From the NCBI GenBank assembly GCA_902515775.1, contig CABXVU010000007.1, positions 1 to 64,000 of the forward strand: a DNA stretch of 64,000 nt, in the 5' to 3' direction. The position numbers and the translations under genes were made by a program. Every line of letters begins with the position of its first letter. The stretch's first letter is position 1. The notes beneath the pieces were generated by a model. The model was not told where the DNA came from. It ran no database searches and was given only the letters and a program-made list of their open reading frames with translations. This stretch comes from an uncultured SAR86 cluster bacterium. GTDB taxonomy: Bacteria; Pseudomonadota; Gammaproteobacteria; Magnimaribacterales; D2472. Below, piece after piece: positions 19,958 to 30,020 of this stretch.

Positions 19958-22900
19958 GTGTCAAAAAATCTTAATTTGCTGCTTCAAGGTCCCTCTAGTT
20001 TTTCGCCGTCAAAAATTTCGTCTCTCAATGACGACCTCAATTCAGCAAATGACTTTCCGATCAAAGCATTGAGTAGTTTTGAGTTCTATTCTGTAGATAT
20101 AACTCAAGATTTTTCAGATTATGCAAAGTTATCAGAATTATTGAATTCAAAGAAACCTTCAAATTTGCCCGATTTTTTTATTGGCCCAAGGTCTGGGACT
20201 ATCAGCCCATGGGCATCTAAAACAAATGAAATTATTACAAATGTTGGCATTCTGGGAGTGCTAAGCATTGAAAAGTATTTAGGTTACTTTTTTGATAATA
20301 ACATTTCTGTGGCTGATATGAACCTATCATATTTATTTGATCGTATGACTCAGCAAGTCTTTATTAATGCAAAAGACATCGATTTAGTTAGCGCTGAACT
20401 AAAAAGGAAACCTTTAATAAATATTGATATTTCAAAATCGGCGAAAGATTCACTAAATAGAGCCAATCAAAATTTAGGATTGGCATTATCTGAGGAAGAA
20501 ATTAATTACTTAGATCATTTTTACTCATCTGTACTTCGAAATCCTACCGATGCCGAGCTAATGATGTTTGCTCAAGCTAATTCTGAACATTGCAGACACA
20601 AAATATTCAATGCTAGTTGGGTTATAGATACTGTTTCTCAAGATGAATCCTTATTTGATCTGATCAAAAAAACTAGCAAAGGGAGTAAACCTGATTTGAT
20701 TTCAGCATACAAAGATAACGCCGCTGTTATTTCAGGTGCTGAAGTGATGACGCTTAACAGAAGCTTAAAAAATACTTATAGCTTTTCAATTGAAAAAATT
20801 AATTCTACTTTGAAGGTTGAAACTCATAATCATCCCACGGCCATTTCTCCATTTCCCGGAGCTGCAACTGGTTCTGGTGGAGAAATCAGAGACGAAGGTG
20901 CCACAGGCTCAGGGGCTAAGCCAAAAATGGGGCTAGTTGGCTTCAATGTTTCTAATCTAAGATTAGAAGACTTTCCACGTGAATGGGAAGGACCAGAACA
21001 TAAACCCTCAAGAATTGCATCTCCTTTACAAATTATGATTGAGGGACCAATAGGCGCTGCAGCGTTTAATAATGAATTTGGGAGACCAAGTACCATAGGT
21101 TATTTCAGAGTTTTTGAACAACCCTTTGTTGGAGGTCAATCATTTGGATACCACAAACCAATTATGCTCGCTGGAGGGATTGGGGAAGTAAAAGACAGAA
21201 ATAGTATTAAGAATCCAATAGAAGTTGACGACTTAGTTATTGTTTTGGGCGGCCCCTCAATGCTTATTGGTTTAGGAGGTGGTGCTGCATCATCCATGTC
21301 TTCTGGAGAAAGCGATGAAGATCTAGATTTTGCTTCTGTTCAAAGAGAAAATGCTGAAATGCAGAGAAGATGTCAGGAGGTCATTAATCAATGTGCATTT
21401 GAATCTCCAAACCTCATTGAATTTATTCATGATGTTGGAGCAGGTGGGTTATCAAATGCAATTCCAGAATTAGCTAAAGATTGTAATCTAGGAGTCTACA
21501 TAGATTTAAGCTTAATACCTGTTGCCGATCCAAGTCTTTCTCCTATGGAGGTTTGGTCAAATGAATCGCAAGAGCGTTATGTTTTGGCAATAAAAAAATC
21601 TAACAGAGAAATTTTTAAAAATATATGTCGAAGAGAAAGATGCCCCGTTGCTTTTGTAGGCCACACTACTTCATCAAATTCAGTAGAAGTCTTTGATCCT
21701 GAAAGAGATGAATTTCCAATAAATGTCCCCCTATCAATGCTTTTTGGTGACTTACCTATCTCCAATATGGTGGTTAGTCAGTCAGCTATAGACCAAAAAA
21801 TTAATTCTATTAATCAAGACATAGATGTATCTGAGGCAATTCGTAGAGTCCTATCTCATCCAACTGTGGCTTCAAAATCTTTTTTGATTACCATTGGTGA
21901 TAGATCTGTTGGGGGCTTAGTTGCTCGAGATCAATTAGTGGGAAGATATCAAGTGCCTACTTCAAACTATGCTATGTCTTTTAAATCATTTCTTGGAAAT
22001 GAAGGAGATGTTTTATCAATTGGCGAGAAACCAACTCTTGCAATTAAAAATCCTGCTGCATCTCTAAGGATGGCTTTAGCAGAGGCACTGATGAACTTAA
22101 TCTCTGCTCCTGTGAAAGATTTAAACCTAGTCAGACTTTCTGCAAATTGGATGGCAGCGTGTGGTGATGAGGAAGAAAATTTTGCTCTCAGAACAGGAGT
22201 GGAAGCCTTATCAAGCATATGTATTGAATTAGGAATAGCTATTCCAGTAGGCAAAGATTCTTTGTCTATGAAGACAAAATGGAGCGAAGACAATAAAGAG
22301 CTTGAAGTAAAAAGTCCCTTATCAGGTGTTATTACTGCCATGGCTCCAATTGAGGACGTATCATTGGCTGTTACGACTGAATTTTATGAAAATGGCTCAA
22401 AGGATTTATATCACTTATTTTTAAACAACCGATCTAGATTAGGCGGCTCTATTTTTGAAGAGGTTACCTCTTCAAGTATTCAAGAAGTTCCTGATATTGA
22501 TGATGTTGAATCGCTTAAAAACTTATTTAATTCAATTCAAGAGCTAATTAATCGAGGTTGGATAGTTGCATTGCATGATATTTCCGATGGTGGATTATTT
22601 GCCACTGTTTCAGAATTAGCTTTTACTAATAAGATAGGTATAGAGATTCACATTCCAGAGAGTGTTCAAAATGAGGAAATGATGCAATATCTTTTTGCTG
22701 AAGAAACAGGTGTCGTTATTCAATTTCACAGTGAATTTGAGGACCAAGCATTAGAGTTTCTAAATCAAAAAAATCTTCATTATCAAAAGTGCGCTGTTCA
22801 AAGTTCTAATGCAAAAATTTCAATCATTCATGGTGGCGAGATTCAATTTTCTGATTCAGTAGTAAATTTAGAGAAAGTTTGGAGCGAAACTTCTTACTCA

Positions 22901-23812
22901 GTAAAATCTCTTAGAGATAACCCATCCTGTGCAAAAGAAGAATATGAATTGATTGAAAGGTTTGATGATCAAGGCTTGGTTGCTATAGATAATTTTCAAT
23001 TTTCTGCTGAACTGCCTGCGATTAATAATAATTTAAAGCCCAAGGTAGCAATTCTTAGAGAGCAAGGAGTTAATGGTCAAAATGAAATGGCTGCAGCATT
23101 TTTATTAGCTGGGTTTGATGCCTTTGATGTCCATATGCAGGATCTTCTAGACAACCCAGACTTGCTTTCTCAATTTCAGGGTATAGCAGCTTGTGGTGGA
23201 TTTTCTTATGGAGATGTTCTTGGAGCTGGTGGAGGCTGGTCTTCAAGCATAAGTTATAACAAAGTTGTTAGAGATGCATTCGAACATTTTTTTAATCGAA
23301 CCGAAACTTTTACTTTTGGGGTTTGTAACGGTTGCCAGATGTTGTCTAATTTAAAAGATTTAATTCCGGGTGCTGAAAATTGGCCCCAGTTTCTCTGGAA
23401 TGATTCTGATCAGTTTGAAGCACGTTTATCTCAAGTTACCATTGCTAAATCACAGTCAGTTTTGTTTGATGGCATGGCAGGATGGCAAATTCCTGTAGCT
23501 GTTGCGCATGGAGAGGGACGAGCCTCATTCAAGGAAGGAGCATTACAAAAACTTTCAGAGCACAATCAAATTGCGGTTCAATTTACTGATAACCAAGGAG
23601 CTGTAGCATCTATATATCCATTGAATCCAAATGGATCACCGGAGGGTATCACTGGCTTAACTTCCCTAGATGGAAGAGCAACCATCATGATGCCTCATCC
23701 AGAAAGGGTTTTCAGATCAGAACAATTATCTTGGAAATCATCAAATTGGAAGGAATATTCTCCTTGGATGCAAATCTTCTTAAATGCTTATAAATTTAGT
23801 CATGGATCATAG
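19958..23812 (+). CDS. purL: Phosphoribosylformylglycinamidine synthase, large single-chain form
   Basis: The 1284-residue protein is the gammaproteobacterial single-chain FGAM synthase. It has an N-terminal PurS-like region, two PurM-like ATP-binding halves (SEHCRHKIFNASW, THNHPTAISPFPGAATGSGGEIRDE, PVGKDSLSMKTKW) and a C-terminal glutaminase with GVCNGCQMLSNL (nucleophile Cys at about 1125) and the MMPHPER histidine. It starts with GTG. It works with purF in the same de novo pathway but is transcribed separately, divergent from mltF. Confidence 0.97.
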   Translation: MSKNLNLLLQGPSSFSPSKISSLNDDLNSANDFPIKALSSFEFYSVDITQDFSDYAKLSELLNSKKPSNLPDFFIGPRSGTISPWASKTNEIITNVGILGVLSIEKYLGYFFDNNISVADMNLSYLFDRMTQQVFINAKDIDLVSAELKRKPLINIDISKSAKDSLNRANQNLGLALSEEEINYLDHFYSSVLRNPTDAELMMFAQANSEHCRHKIFNASWVIDTVSQDESLFDLIKKTSKGSKPDLISAYKDNAAVISGAEVMTLNRSLKNTYSFSIEKINSTLKVETHNHPTAISPFPGAATGSGGEIRDEGATGSGAKPKMGLVGFNVSNLRLEDFPREWEGPEHKPSRIASPLQIMIEGPIGAAAFNNEFGRPSTIGYFRVFEQPFVGGQSFGYHKPIMLAGGIGEVKDRNSIKNPIEVDDLVIVLGGPSMLIGLGGGAASSMSSGESDEDLDFASVQRENAEMQRRCQEVINQCAFESPNLIEFIHDVGAGGLSNAIPELAKDCNLGVYIDLSLIPVADPSLSPMEVWSNESQERYVLAIKKSNREIFKNICRRERCPVAFVGHTTSSNSVEVFDPERDEFPINVPLSMLFGDLPISNMVVSQSAIDQKINSINQDIDVSEAIRRVLSHPTVASKSFLITIGDRSVGGLVARDQLVGRYQVPTSNYAMSFKSFLGNEGDVLSIGEKPTLAIKNPAASLRMALAEALMNLISAPVKDLNLVRLSANWMAACGDEEENFALRTGVEALSSICIELGIAIPVGKDSLSMKTKWSEDNKELEVKSPLSGVITAMAPIEDVSLAVTTEFYENGSKDLYHLFLNNRSRLGGSIFEEVTSSSIQEVPDIDDVESLKNLFNSIQELINRGWIVALHDISDGGLFATVSELAFTNKIGIEIHIPESVQNEEMMQYLFAEETGVVIQFHSEFEDQALEFLNQKNLHYQKCAVQSSNAKISIIHGGEIQFSDSVVNLEKVWSETSYSVKSLRDNPSCAKEEYELIERFDDQGLVAIDNFQFSAELPAINNNLKPKVAILREQGVNGQNEMAAAFLLAGFDAFDVHMQDLLDNPDLLSQFQGIAACGGFSYGDVLGAGGGWSSSISYNKVVRDAFEHFFNRTETFTFGVCNGCQMLSNLKDLIPGAENWPQFLWNDSDQFEARLSQVTIAKSQSVLFDGMAGWQIPVAVAHGEGRASFKEGALQKLSEHNQIAVQFTDNQGAVASIYPLNPNGSPEGITGLTSLDGRATIMMPHPERVFRSEQLSWKSSNWKEYSPWMQIFLNAYKFSHGS

Positions 23813-23820
23813 ATATCTTT

Positions 23821-24357
23821 TTACCAAAGCTTTAAAGCTTCTTCCCTAAAAGGAAACTCTCCTGAATTTATATCATCAAAATAATATTTTAATGTTTTAG
23901 TAACCGTTGGAAACGCAATTTCCTCCCACGGGATTTCATCTTGTTTAAAAAGCTTAACTTCAGAGCTCTCTGAAGTAGGGCCAAATGTTTCATTGCCTAA
24001 ATCAGCTAAATAAAAAAAGTGGACCTGACTAATATGAGTTAAACTGAATGCTGTATAAGGAGAAACAATTTTAGGTACAGCTTGGGTTTCTTCTTTGGTT
24101 TCTCTCAAAGCTCCTTCTTGAAGCGTTTCTGCATTTTCCATAAACCCTGCAGGCAATGTCCATTTTCCGAAGCGTGGCTCAATGTTTCTTTTACATAAAA
24201 GAACTTCCTCATTTTTGATGCATACAGTGCCCACTATAAGATTGGGATTGGTATAAAAAATTGATCCGCAGTCAGGACAGACATATCGTTTTAGATTATC
24301 ATCAGCAGGAATTTTAAATTCAATTTTATCGCTACCGCAATTTGAACAATATCTCAA
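23821..24357 (-). CDS. Nudix hydrolase with N-terminal zinc ribbon
   Basis: The 178-residue protein has a four-cysteine zinc ribbon (C4, C7, C27, C30) and a Nudix box beginning GFMENAETLQEGAL and ending RETKEETQ. The layout resembles NudC-like and ADP-ribose/NADH-type Nudix proteins of about 180 residues. Substrate cannot be told from the sequence. It is convergent with purL, with an 8-base gap. Confidence 0.8.
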   Translation of the reverse strand: MRYCSNCGSDKIEFKIPADDNLKRYVCPDCGSIFYTNPNLIVGTVCIKNEEVLLCKRNIEPRFGKWTLPAGFMENAETLQEGALRETKEETQAVPKIVSPYTAFSLTHISQVHFFYLADLGNETFGPTSESSEVKLFKQDEIPWEEIAFPTVTKTLKYYFDDINSGEFPFREEALKLW

Positions 24358-24408
24358 AAGTGCTCCTTTCTTAGAGAATTAAATTTCGTAAGAAGTTAAA
24401 CTTACATA

Positions 24409-24996
24409 ATGATCGAAAAACTAAAGTATAAACTAAATTCAAATAATTCCGAAAAGCCAAGCGGCAATCCACAAGCTTCAGTTTTGATAGCTATTTTAAA
24501 TTATGGAAAATTTATTGAAGCTCCAGAATTAATTTATACCCAACGTTCAGGCAATCTATCTACTCATTCTGGCGAGGTAAGTTTTCCTGGGGGTAAAGCA
24601 GATAAAACTGACTCGAACTTATATGAAACGGCTATGAGGGAATCCAATGAAGAAATAAACTTAAATGGCGAAGATATTACCAAATTAGGAAAATTAAACT
24701 ACCTTATTTCTCGTCATAAAATAGAGGTTAATCCATTTGTAGCATCCATAGAAAAACCTCAATCGTTAAAGCCCAATGAAGAGATCCAAGACATTTTTAC
24801 AGTCCCATTGAATTTTTTGCTAGATAAAGAAAATATCCAGAGGGAAGCGATTGAAAGACATGGGAGTATATGGCAGGTACCCACTTGGAGTATAAAAAAT
24901 CAAAAGATTTGGGGTCTTACTGCAATGATTACAGTAAACTTTTTAAATGTATGTTTTGATGCGAACATAGAGATACCAGAAGGGGAATTGAAATGA
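24409..24996 (+). CDS. Nudix hydrolase, CoA-pyrophosphatase type (NudL-like)
   Basis: The 195-residue protein carries VSFPGGKADKTDSNLYETAM followed by RESNEEI. This is the Nudix box preceded by the FPGG-type context of the CoA pyrophosphohydrolase (NudL/YeaB) group, which cleaves CoA to 4'-phosphopantetheine and 3',5'-ADP. CoA recycling is inferred. It overlaps the next gene by 4 bases and so heads a small operon running towards alaS. Confidence 0.75.
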   Translation: MIEKLKYKLNSNNSEKPSGNPQASVLIAILNYGKFIEAPELIYTQRSGNLSTHSGEVSFPGGKADKTDSNLYETAMRESNEEINLNGEDITKLGKLNYLISRHKIEVNPFVASIEKPQSLKPNEEIQDIFTVPLNFLLDKENIQREAIERHGSIWQVPTWSIKNQKIWGLTAMITVNFLNVCFDANIEIPEGELK

Positions 24997-25508
24997 TTAT
25001 AGATATCAATAACAAAAGCTTAACCACCGAGAATGATGACTTTTGGATAGCTCCGGATGCAACTGTTATTGGAGATGTGCAAATGGCAAAAGATTCCAGT
25101 ATTTGGTTCAATTGCACTTTAAGAGGCGATAACGAACCAATTATTATTGGTGAAGGAACTAATATACAAGATAACTCAGTAATTCATACCGATCCGGGGT
25201 TTGTATGCAAAATTGGAAAGTTTGTTACCGTTGGTCATCAAGCAATGCTTCATGGCTGCGAAATTGGAGATGGCACTCTTATCGGTATTGGTTCAGTAAT
25301 TCTTAATGGTGCCAAAATTGGTAAAAATTGTATTATCGGAGCAAAGGCATTAGTTACAGAGGGGATGGAAGTTCCAGATGGGTCGATGGTATTAGGGGTT
25401 CCAGGCAAGGTTAAAAAAGAGCTTACTAAGGAGGAACAAGTTATTCCATCTCTGAATGCTCATCATTACATTGAAAATTATAAAAGATACAAAGCTCAAA
25501 TAGGTTAA
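24993..25508 (+). CDS. Gamma-carbonic-anhydrase-like hexapeptide-repeat protein (YrdA/PaaY type)
   Basis: The 171-residue left-handed beta-helix protein shows repeated hexapeptide turns (ATVIGDVQMAKDSSIWFNCTL, NIQDNSVIHTD, IGDGTLIGIGSVI). The zinc histidines of the gamma-carbonic-anhydrase family appear in VIHTD and TVGHQAMLHGC. Many members bind metal but lack shown activity; a CoA-thioesterase role is known for PaaY. It overlaps the Nudix gene and is followed 6 bases later by the hydrolase. Confidence 0.82.
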   Translation: MIIDINNKSLTTENDDFWIAPDATVIGDVQMAKDSSIWFNCTLRGDNEPIIIGEGTNIQDNSVIHTDPGFVCKIGKFVTVGHQAMLHGCEIGDGTLIGIGSVILNGAKIGKNCIIGAKALVTEGMEVPDGSMVLGVPGKVKKELTKEEQVIPSLNAHHYIENYKRYKAQIG

Positions 25509-25513
25509 ATTTA

Positions 25514-26230
25514 ATGTCGGGAAAAATAGTAAATTATTATGATGACTCAACTGAGTGCATTGGTTTTTTATCTCTTCCTGAATCATCAAATCTCGTCCCA
25601 CTAATTTTGGTAGCACATACATGGAAGGGCAGATCAGAATTTGAAGATCAAAAAGTACTTGCACTCAATGATTTAGGGTATGCAGCTTTGTCCATTGATA
25701 TTTTTGGGGGCGGTATGAATGGTCAAAGTATTGAAGAAAATCAAGAACTAATTGCGCCCTTTGTGAATGATAGACAGCTTTTTCGAAAACGGCTTATCAG
25801 CGCAGTTGAATTTGGTAAAACAATTGAAGGTGTTGATTCTGCAAGAATTGGATTAATAGGATTTTGCTTTGGCGGCCTTGCTGCCATAGAGCTTGCTCGT
25901 TCAGGATATGAGATTGCAGGCTGTGTAAGTTTTCATGGACTTTTAAATCAATCTAGCGAGCCATTTCAAAAGGTAAAATCTAAATTATTGGTTTTACATG
26001 GTGATAAAGATCCAATGGTTACCTCTGAGGAAGTATTAGCATTGCAAGATGAAATGACAGAATCAGAAGCTAATTGGCAGTTTATCAGCTATGGCAATAC
26101 TTATCATGCATTTACTAATCCAGCAGCTGACGATATTGAGATGGGCACAGTTTATAATCCAGAGAGTGACAAGCGATCTTGGATCGCAATGACTAATTTT
26201 TTAGAGGAAGTTTTTCGAAATGCTAACTAG
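25514..26230 (+). CDS. Dienelactone hydrolase family protein
   Basis: The 238-residue alpha/beta hydrolase has the cysteine nucleophile of dienelactone hydrolases in GLIGFCFGG (C118), an acid in LVLHGDKDPMV and a histidine in NTYHAF. Family members hydrolyse cyclic lactones or similar esters. Nothing nearby points to chlorocatechol degradation, so the substrate is unknown. It overlaps alaS by 11 bases. Confidence 0.8.
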   Translation: MSGKIVNYYDDSTECIGFLSLPESSNLVPLILVAHTWKGRSEFEDQKVLALNDLGYAALSIDIFGGGMNGQSIEENQELIAPFVNDRQLFRKRLISAVEFGKTIEGVDSARIGLIGFCFGGLAAIELARSGYEIAGCVSFHGLLNQSSEPFQKVKSKLLVLHGDKDPMVTSEEVLALQDEMTESEANWQFISYGNTYHAFTNPAADDIEMGTVYNPESDKRSWIAMTNFLEEVFRNAN

Positions 26231-28790
26231 TGAACTTAGATCTAAGTTTTTGGACTATTTCAAAAAAAATAGTCATGAAGTAGTTGACTCAAGTCCTCTT
26301 ATTCCGGCAAGTGATGAAACATTGTTATTTACAAATGCTGGCATGGTTCAATTCAAAGACGTTTTTCTAGGCTCTGATAAGCGCCCCTATAAAAGAGCTA
26401 CGACCACACAGCGATGCATTAGGGCGGGTGGAAAACATAATGATTTAGAAAACGTTGGCTATACGCTACGGCACCATACATTTTTTGAAATGTTAGGCAA
26501 TTTTAGTTTTGGTGACTATTTTAAAGAAGAAGCAATTCAACTTGCCTGGAATTTTTTAACTAATGAGTTGGGCATAAAAAAAGAAAAATTATGGATTTCT
26601 GTATTTAGGGATGATGATGAGGCAGCTGAAATATGGTCAGCGAAAATTGGCATTGATGCTGAAAGGATTGTGCGAATGGATGAAGAAGATAATTTTTGGT
26701 CCATGGGTGATACAGGTCCTTGTGGACCATGTTCAGAAATTTACTATGATCATGGTGATCAATATGAGGGCACCCCACCTGGAACACCTGGAGATGAAGG
26801 AGATAGATTTGTAGAAATATGGAATCTTGTTTTCATGCAGTTTAATAGAGGAGCCGACGGTAAACTTACTCCCTTGCCAAAACCTTCTGTAGATACTGGC
26901 ATGGGTTTAGAGAGAGTGGCTGCAGTAATGCAAGGTGTAAATTCAAACTATGAGACAGATCTATTTCAAAATTTAATTAAAGCCTCTGAAAAAGCTATCA
27001 AATCACCTGGAGAGCCATCACATAAGGTGATAGCAGATCACATAAGGAGTATTAGTTTCTTAATTTCTGATGGTATTTTGCCATCAAACGAGGGTCGTGG
27101 TTATGTGCTGCGAAGAATAATGCGACGGGCTATTAGGCATGGATATAAAATTGGAGCTAAGAAACCCTTCTTGTATAAATTGGTAAAAGCTTTAGTTAAG
27201 GAGATGGGTACCGCTTTTCCTATGTTAGTAGACAATCAAAAATCCACAGAGATGATTGTTCATGAAGAAGAAAAGAAATTTCTTGAAACTTTAGAAAAAG
27301 GCATTGAGATCTTAGAAAAGGAGATTAAGTCTATTGATTCAAATGTTATCCCCGGAGAAATTATCTTTAAATTACATGATACGTATGGTTTTCCATTCGA
27401 TTTGACAGCAGACATTGCTCGAGAGCAAGATTTAGATTTGGATGAGGAGGGCTTTAATAGTTGCATGGATAAACAAATAAAAAATTCAAAATCAGCTAGT
27501 AAATTTAAGGGATTGCAATTAGATTTGTCCTCGATTAAAGAAACAAAGTTTTTAGGTTATGAAGAGTTGTGCGGGAAGGGGAAGGTTTTAGGAATATGGA
27601 ATGAATCCAATGCAATAGATAATGCATCAGATCAAAACGAGTGCTTCATTGCAGTTGATAAAACACCTTTTTATGCAGAATCAGGCGGGCAAGTTGGAGA
27701 CCAGGGAAGCTTTACTTCTTCTGGAGGTCATGGAAGCGTTCAAGATTGTATAAAGCAAGGTAAGATTTTTCTCCATAGAATTAAAGTACAAGAGGGAGCC
27801 ATCAAAAAAAATGACAAATTGGAATTATCAGTTGATGCAAGCAAAAGAAAGGCTGCTTCAGTCCATCATTCTGCCACTCACTTAATGCATGCGGCTTTGA
27901 AAGATGTTCTTGGTGATCATGTTCATCAAAAAGGCTCACTATTAGATTCTAATAAGCTACGATTTGATTTTTCACATTCTAAGGCAGTTACCAACGCTGA
28001 AATAAAGGAAATAGAATTAATTGTTAATCAACATATTCAAAATAACTGCGAGATAACCACCAAAATAATGCAGCTTGATGATGCGCTTAAGATCGGAGCC
28101 GAAGCCATGTTTGGAGAAAAATATGAAGATGAGGTTCGGGTTGTTTATATTAGTGGCGAATTTTCTGTAGAACTTTGTGGTGGAACTCATGTAAGAAGAA
28201 CCGGTGATATTGGAATGTTTTCGATTACAAGTGAATCAAGCATTTCCTCGGGAGTAAGACGTATTGAAGCTGTGGCTGGACAAGGTGCTGTTCAATCAAT
28301 GTTAGAAGCTCGTAATCATTTACAAGATCTGAAAGGAATGTTGAATGTCAAAGGACCTCAAATTAGTTCTAAAGTTGCAGACCTAATAAAAGAAAACAAA
28401 GCTTTAAAAAAAGGCACCAAAACAAAAAAATCAGCTGTAATTGATCTAAAAGAAACAATTCATAAAATTAATAACTTTGATCTGGCTATTATTCAGGCAG
28501 ATACACAAAATGTTCAAGATTTACGTAATATGGTTGATCAATCTAAAAAAGATCATACAAATAAATGCATTTTAATTTTCAGTCATCAAAAATCCAAAGT
28601 GGTCATGGTTTGCGGAGTCACGGAAGATATGCAAGATTCTCTGAGTGCTAATGATGTCATAAAATCAATCGCAAAATTACATAATGGTAAAGGCGGAGGC
28701 CGTAATGATTTTGCTCAAGGTGCGGGAGAGGCTGATAATTTTGAAGAATTTGTTAATTCTATTCCTGATATCGTACAATCCATCGCTTAG
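26220..28790 (+). CDS. alaS: Alanyl-tRNA synthetase
   Basis: The 856-residue class II synthetase has the aminoacylation core (RCIRAGGKHNDLENVG, MGDTGPCGPCSEIYYD, DTGMGLERVAAV), the editing domain HxxxH (HHSATHLMH) with CGGTHVRRTGDIG, and a C-terminal C-Ala domain with GKGGGRNDFAQGAG. Length is slightly short of the usual ~875. It is followed by lysC, as in many gammaproteobacteria. Confidence 0.97.
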   Translation: MLTSELRSKFLDYFKKNSHEVVDSSPLIPASDETLLFTNAGMVQFKDVFLGSDKRPYKRATTTQRCIRAGGKHNDLENVGYTLRHHTFFEMLGNFSFGDYFKEEAIQLAWNFLTNELGIKKEKLWISVFRDDDEAAEIWSAKIGIDAERIVRMDEEDNFWSMGDTGPCGPCSEIYYDHGDQYEGTPPGTPGDEGDRFVEIWNLVFMQFNRGADGKLTPLPKPSVDTGMGLERVAAVMQGVNSNYETDLFQNLIKASEKAIKSPGEPSHKVIADHIRSISFLISDGILPSNEGRGYVLRRIMRRAIRHGYKIGAKKPFLYKLVKALVKEMGTAFPMLVDNQKSTEMIVHEEEKKFLETLEKGIEILEKEIKSIDSNVIPGEIIFKLHDTYGFPFDLTADIAREQDLDLDEEGFNSCMDKQIKNSKSASKFKGLQLDLSSIKETKFLGYEELCGKGKVLGIWNESNAIDNASDQNECFIAVDKTPFYAESGGQVGDQGSFTSSGGHGSVQDCIKQGKIFLHRIKVQEGAIKKNDKLELSVDASKRKAASVHHSATHLMHAALKDVLGDHVHQKGSLLDSNKLRFDFSHSKAVTNAEIKEIELIVNQHIQNNCEITTKIMQLDDALKIGAEAMFGEKYEDEVRVVYISGEFSVELCGGTHVRRTGDIGMFSITSESSISSGVRRIEAVAGQGAVQSMLEARNHLQDLKGMLNVKGPQISSKVADLIKENKALKKGTKTKKSAVIDLKETIHKINNFDLAIIQADTQNVQDLRNMVDQSKKDHTNKCILIFSHQKSKVVMVCGVTEDMQDSLSANDVIKSIAKLHNGKGGGRNDFAQGAGEADNFEEFVNSIPDIVQSIA

Positions 28791-28808
28791 TTTTTAAGCT
28801 TATTAAAC

Positions 28809-30020
28809 ATGGAAACGATTATATTAAAATTTGGCGGCACTTCTGTTGGTTCAACTGACAGAATCTCTGCTGTTGCAAATATCATAAAAGCAGCCTTTGA
28901 CGAGGCTTATCCTGTGGTCGTTGTTTCTGCTATGAGCGGAGAAACAAATCGATTGATTGATCTAGCTTATTCCTTTGGCAACGAGCCAAATAAAAGAGAA
29001 TTTGATGCCCTTGTTTCAACTGGTGAAAAGGTAAGCGCATCTTTGGTGGCAATTGCTTTAAATCAATTAGGTTTAAAAGCCAAATCATTTTCAGCAGCTC
29101 AAATTGGTATGAAAACGACTGCTAATTTTTCTCGTGCGAAGATAATTAATCTTGATAAAGAAGTTATTTTTAAAGCCATTGAAGATGGATACATCCCAAT
29201 TATTACAGGATTTCAAGGTATAACCAGTGATGGAGATACTACTACAATGGGACGCGGGGGCAGTGACACTACTGCAGTAGCAATAGCAGCATCAATTAAA
29301 TCTAAACGTTGTGATATATATACAGATGTTGATGGAATATATACAACAGATCCAAGAATTGTGCCTAATGCAAAAAAACTGGATTCAATTAACATTGAGG
29401 AAATGTTGGAACTCTCAGGGCAGGGTGCTAAAGTTATGCAAATACGTGCAGTTGAATTTGCAAATAAATATAAAGTTTTAGTTAAAGTTTTATCAAGCTT
29501 TGAGCCAGGTTCAGGAACGCTTATCTTGCAGGAGGAAAATGCAATGGAAGACGCTGTTATTACAGGTATAGCTTCTCAAAAAGATCAGACTAAATTTACT
29601 TTGCATGGAGTTGGTGATACTCCTGGAATTGCCTCGGGCATTTTAAGTCCAGTGAGTGCTGCAGGTATTGAGGTGGATGTTATTGTTCAAAATGTAAGTG
29701 TTTCTGGGAAAACAGATTTCACTTTTACAGTGGGGACAGCTGATAGAGACGAGGTTGAATCAGTTTTAAAAGAAAAGATGCAAGGCATCTCCTATGACGA
29801 ATTAATTATCAATGAAGCTATTGGTAAAGTTTCTTTAGTGGGTGTTGGAATGCGTTCACATGCCGGTATTGCAAGTACAGCATTTAATGCTTTGGCCGAT
29901 GCTGGTATTAATATTCAAATGATAAGCACTTCTGAAATTAAAATAACAATTGTCATTGCGGTTGATCAGCTCGATCAAGCTGTAAAAACTTTGCATGCAG
30001 CATTTAATCTAGGGGACTAA
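28809..30020 (+). CDS. lysC: Aspartate kinase
   Basis: The 403-residue monofunctional aspartokinase carries the KFGGTSVGS nucleotide motif (7-15), the catalytic core (MGRGGSDTTAVAIAA, YTDVDGIYTTDPR) and two C-terminal ACT domains (about 265-400) for feedback by lysine/threonine. It makes aspartyl phosphate for Lys, Thr, Met and DAP. Its stop and the next start share bases (TAATG). Confidence 0.96.
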   Translation: METIILKFGGTSVGSTDRISAVANIIKAAFDEAYPVVVVSAMSGETNRLIDLAYSFGNEPNKREFDALVSTGEKVSASLVAIALNQLGLKAKSFSAAQIGMKTTANFSRAKIINLDKEVIFKAIEDGYIPIITGFQGITSDGDTTTMGRGGSDTTAVAIAASIKSKRCDIYTDVDGIYTTDPRIVPNAKKLDSINIEEMLELSGQGAKVMQIRAVEFANKYKVLVKVLSSFEPGSGTLILQEENAMEDAVITGIASQKDQTKFTLHGVGDTPGIASGILSPVSAAGIEVDVIVQNVSVSGKTDFTFTVGTADRDEVESVLKEKMQGISYDELIINEAIGKVSLVGVGMRSHAGIASTAFNALADAGINIQMISTSEIKITIVIAVDQLDQAVKTLHAAFNLGD